NCBI GenBank assembly: GCA_945871455.1
Contig: CAMBXJ010000253.1
Coordinates: forward strand, 1 to 6,638
DNA length: 6,638 bases
DNA from: Asaia bogorensis
GTDB lineage: Bacteria; Pseudomonadota; Alphaproteobacteria; Acetobacterales; Acetobacteraceae
Direction: 5' to 3'
Part shown: one piece after another, positions 6,084 to 6,638 of the stretch
How the letters are laid out: every line of letters starts with the position of its first letter
Position numbering within the stretch: the first letter of the stretch is position 1
Notes under the pieces: generated by a model
Databases searched by the model: none
The model's input: the letters and a program-made list of their open reading frames with translations, nothing else
What the model was told of the DNA's origin: nothing
Program-made: the position numbers and the translations under genes

Positions 6084-6500
6084 ATGCGCGCGTTCAAACC
6101 CCTGTGGTTCTTGGCTTTGGCCTGGTCTGTCGCGGCCGCGGTACCCGCCGCGCGGGCCCAGAACATTTTTTTCGATGCCCCCGGCCTGATCATCAAAAAG
6201 CCAGGCCCTGGTCTGCCGGACGTCAAACCGGCGCCTCTGGCATGGCCGCGCCTGGACCCGGGTGCCGCCTTGTGCCGGCAGGAAGCGGATCTGGAGCGGT
6301 TGGCGTCACGGCGCCTGGGAAACGAGGACGAACCCGCGAATTGCCGCATCATCACGGTCCCGACAGCCGTGAGCATCATGCAACGCAACGGCCCGGGCCG
6401 GACCCGGGTGCGTGTGACGGACGCCGCGAATATCACCGGTTGGACCGATGTCTGGCTGCCGGAAAAAGGTCCGCCGGCGAACGCAACCGCACGTCGATGA
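6084..6500 (+). CDS. Small exported protein, possible SH3-like C-terminal half
   Basis: A 138-residue hypothetical protein. It opens with a clear signal peptide: MRAFKP, a hydrophobic run WFLALAWSVAAAV, and an ARA cleavage site after residue 25, leaving QNIFFDAPGL as the mature start. A lysine/proline-rich linker (38-58) follows. The second half has two cysteines (C64, C87) that could pair, then strand-like RIITVPTAVSIMQ (88-100), RTRVRVTD (106-113) and GWTDVWLPEKG (119-129). The turn-rich pattern ending in GWTDVWLP recalls bacterial SH3-like domains that bind peptides or cell wall, but the match is loose. The ATG at 6084 has GGGAG at 6074-6078, and the signal peptide fits only this start; an upstream in-frame ATG at 5868 gives a 72-residue low-quality extension. 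The gene stands alone between a divergent ABC operon and a tRNA gene. Function unknown; periplasmic or secreted. Confidence 0.75.
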   Translation: MRAFKPLWFLALAWSVAAAVPAARAQNIFFDAPGLIIKKPGPGLPDVKPAPLAWPRLDPGAALCRQEADLERLASRRLGNEDEPANCRIITVPTAVSIMQRNGPGRTRVRVTDAANITGWTDVWLPEKGPPANATARR

Positions 6501-6510
6501 AATCTGCCTC

Positions 6511-6540
6511 TTGATCCCGCCGAACAGGCCGGTCTATACG
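6511..6540 (+). promoter_or_regulatory. Likely promoter of the tRNA-Ala gene
   Basis: TTGATC (6511-6516) and TATACG (6535-6540) with an 18-nt spacer, or CTATAC (6534-6539) with 17. Transcription would start near 6547, about 10 nt before the mature tRNA, a usual short leader. The -35 lies 10 nt after the stop of the upstream gene. Confidence 0.45.
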
Positions 6541-6557
6541 TCGCGCCCTCGGAGGTT

Positions 6558-6633
6558 GGGGCCGTAGCTCAGTTGGGAGAGCGCCTGAATGGCATTCAGG
6601 AGGTCAGGGGTTCGATTCCCCTCGGCTCCACCA
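6558..6633 (+). tRNA. tRNA-Ala (anticodon GGC)
   Basis: A complete 76-nt cloverleaf. The acceptor stem pairs 6558-6564 (GGGGCCG) with 6623-6629 (CGGCTCC); it includes the G3:U70 wobble (6560 with 6627) that alanyl-tRNA synthetase recognises. The D stem is GCTC/GAGC (6567-6570, 6579-6582), the anticodon stem CCTGA/TCAGG (6584-6588, 6596-6600), the loop ATGGCAT with anticodon GGC at 6591-6593, and the T arm AGGGG-TTCGATT-CCCCT. CCA is encoded (6631-6633). It decodes GCC, the preferred Ala codon in this GC-rich DNA. The loop carries A32 and U38 (6589, 6595), the pair known to be conserved in bacterial tRNA-Ala(GGC). Confidence 0.98.
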
Positions 6634-6638
6634 ACCCC

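Noticed and set aside
5870..6436. Upstream extension of the ABC ATPase frame to 6436
   Set aside because: It would run antisense through the exported-protein gene and add 189 low-quality residues; the start at 5869 gives the normal family N-terminus.

Overview
The window is a high-GC bacterial chromosome segment with dense, short-spaced genes. Its gene families and codon use suggest an alphaproteobacterium, possibly Rhodospirillales/Acetobacteraceae; this placement is inferred from protein character and was not tested by search. I see no insertion sequence, phage gene, CRISPR array or compositional break.

Layout: (1) 1-1556, plus strand: the last 22 codons (with stop) of pcaH, then pcaG (the two subunits of protocatechuate 3,4-dioxygenase), then a gene for a protein with two VOC (glyoxalase/extradiol-like) modules. 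Together they look like the tail of an aromatic-ring catabolic operon. (2) 1557-1814: convergent gap with one bulged hairpin. (3) 1815-3049, minus strand: a two-gene exported-protein unit. A DUF2092 protein (LolA-like fold family) comes first, and its stop codon overlaps the start of a small secreted protein with seven nonapeptide repeats, a glycine-rich hydrophobic segment, a proline run and an aromatic tail bracketed by cysteines. (4) 3050-3297: spacer carrying the DUF2092 translation start signals. (5) 3298-5869, minus strand: a tight operon, ABC ATPase, then permease (8-nt overlap), then a six-bladed propeller protein of the peptidyl-alpha-hydroxyglycine alpha-amidating lyase (PAL)-like group (15-nt gap). 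No substrate-binding protein gene lies beside it. (6) 5870-6083: divergent promoter region. (7) 6084-6500, plus strand: a small exported protein with a possible SH3-like C-terminal half. (8) 6558-6633: a complete tRNA-Ala(GGC) with encoded CCA and a plausible promoter.

How the genes may work together: pcaHG open protocatechuate to beta-carboxymuconate in the cytoplasm, and the VOC protein may act on a related aromatic or dicarbonyl compound. The ABC pair resembles the nitrate/sulfonate/taurine-type importers, and the co-transcribed PAL-like protein keeps most of the residues known from the PAL active site, so it may process what is imported. The DUF2092/repeat-protein pair is the least understood unit and the best candidate for an undescribed envelope function. 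No function can be assigned to it from sequence alone.
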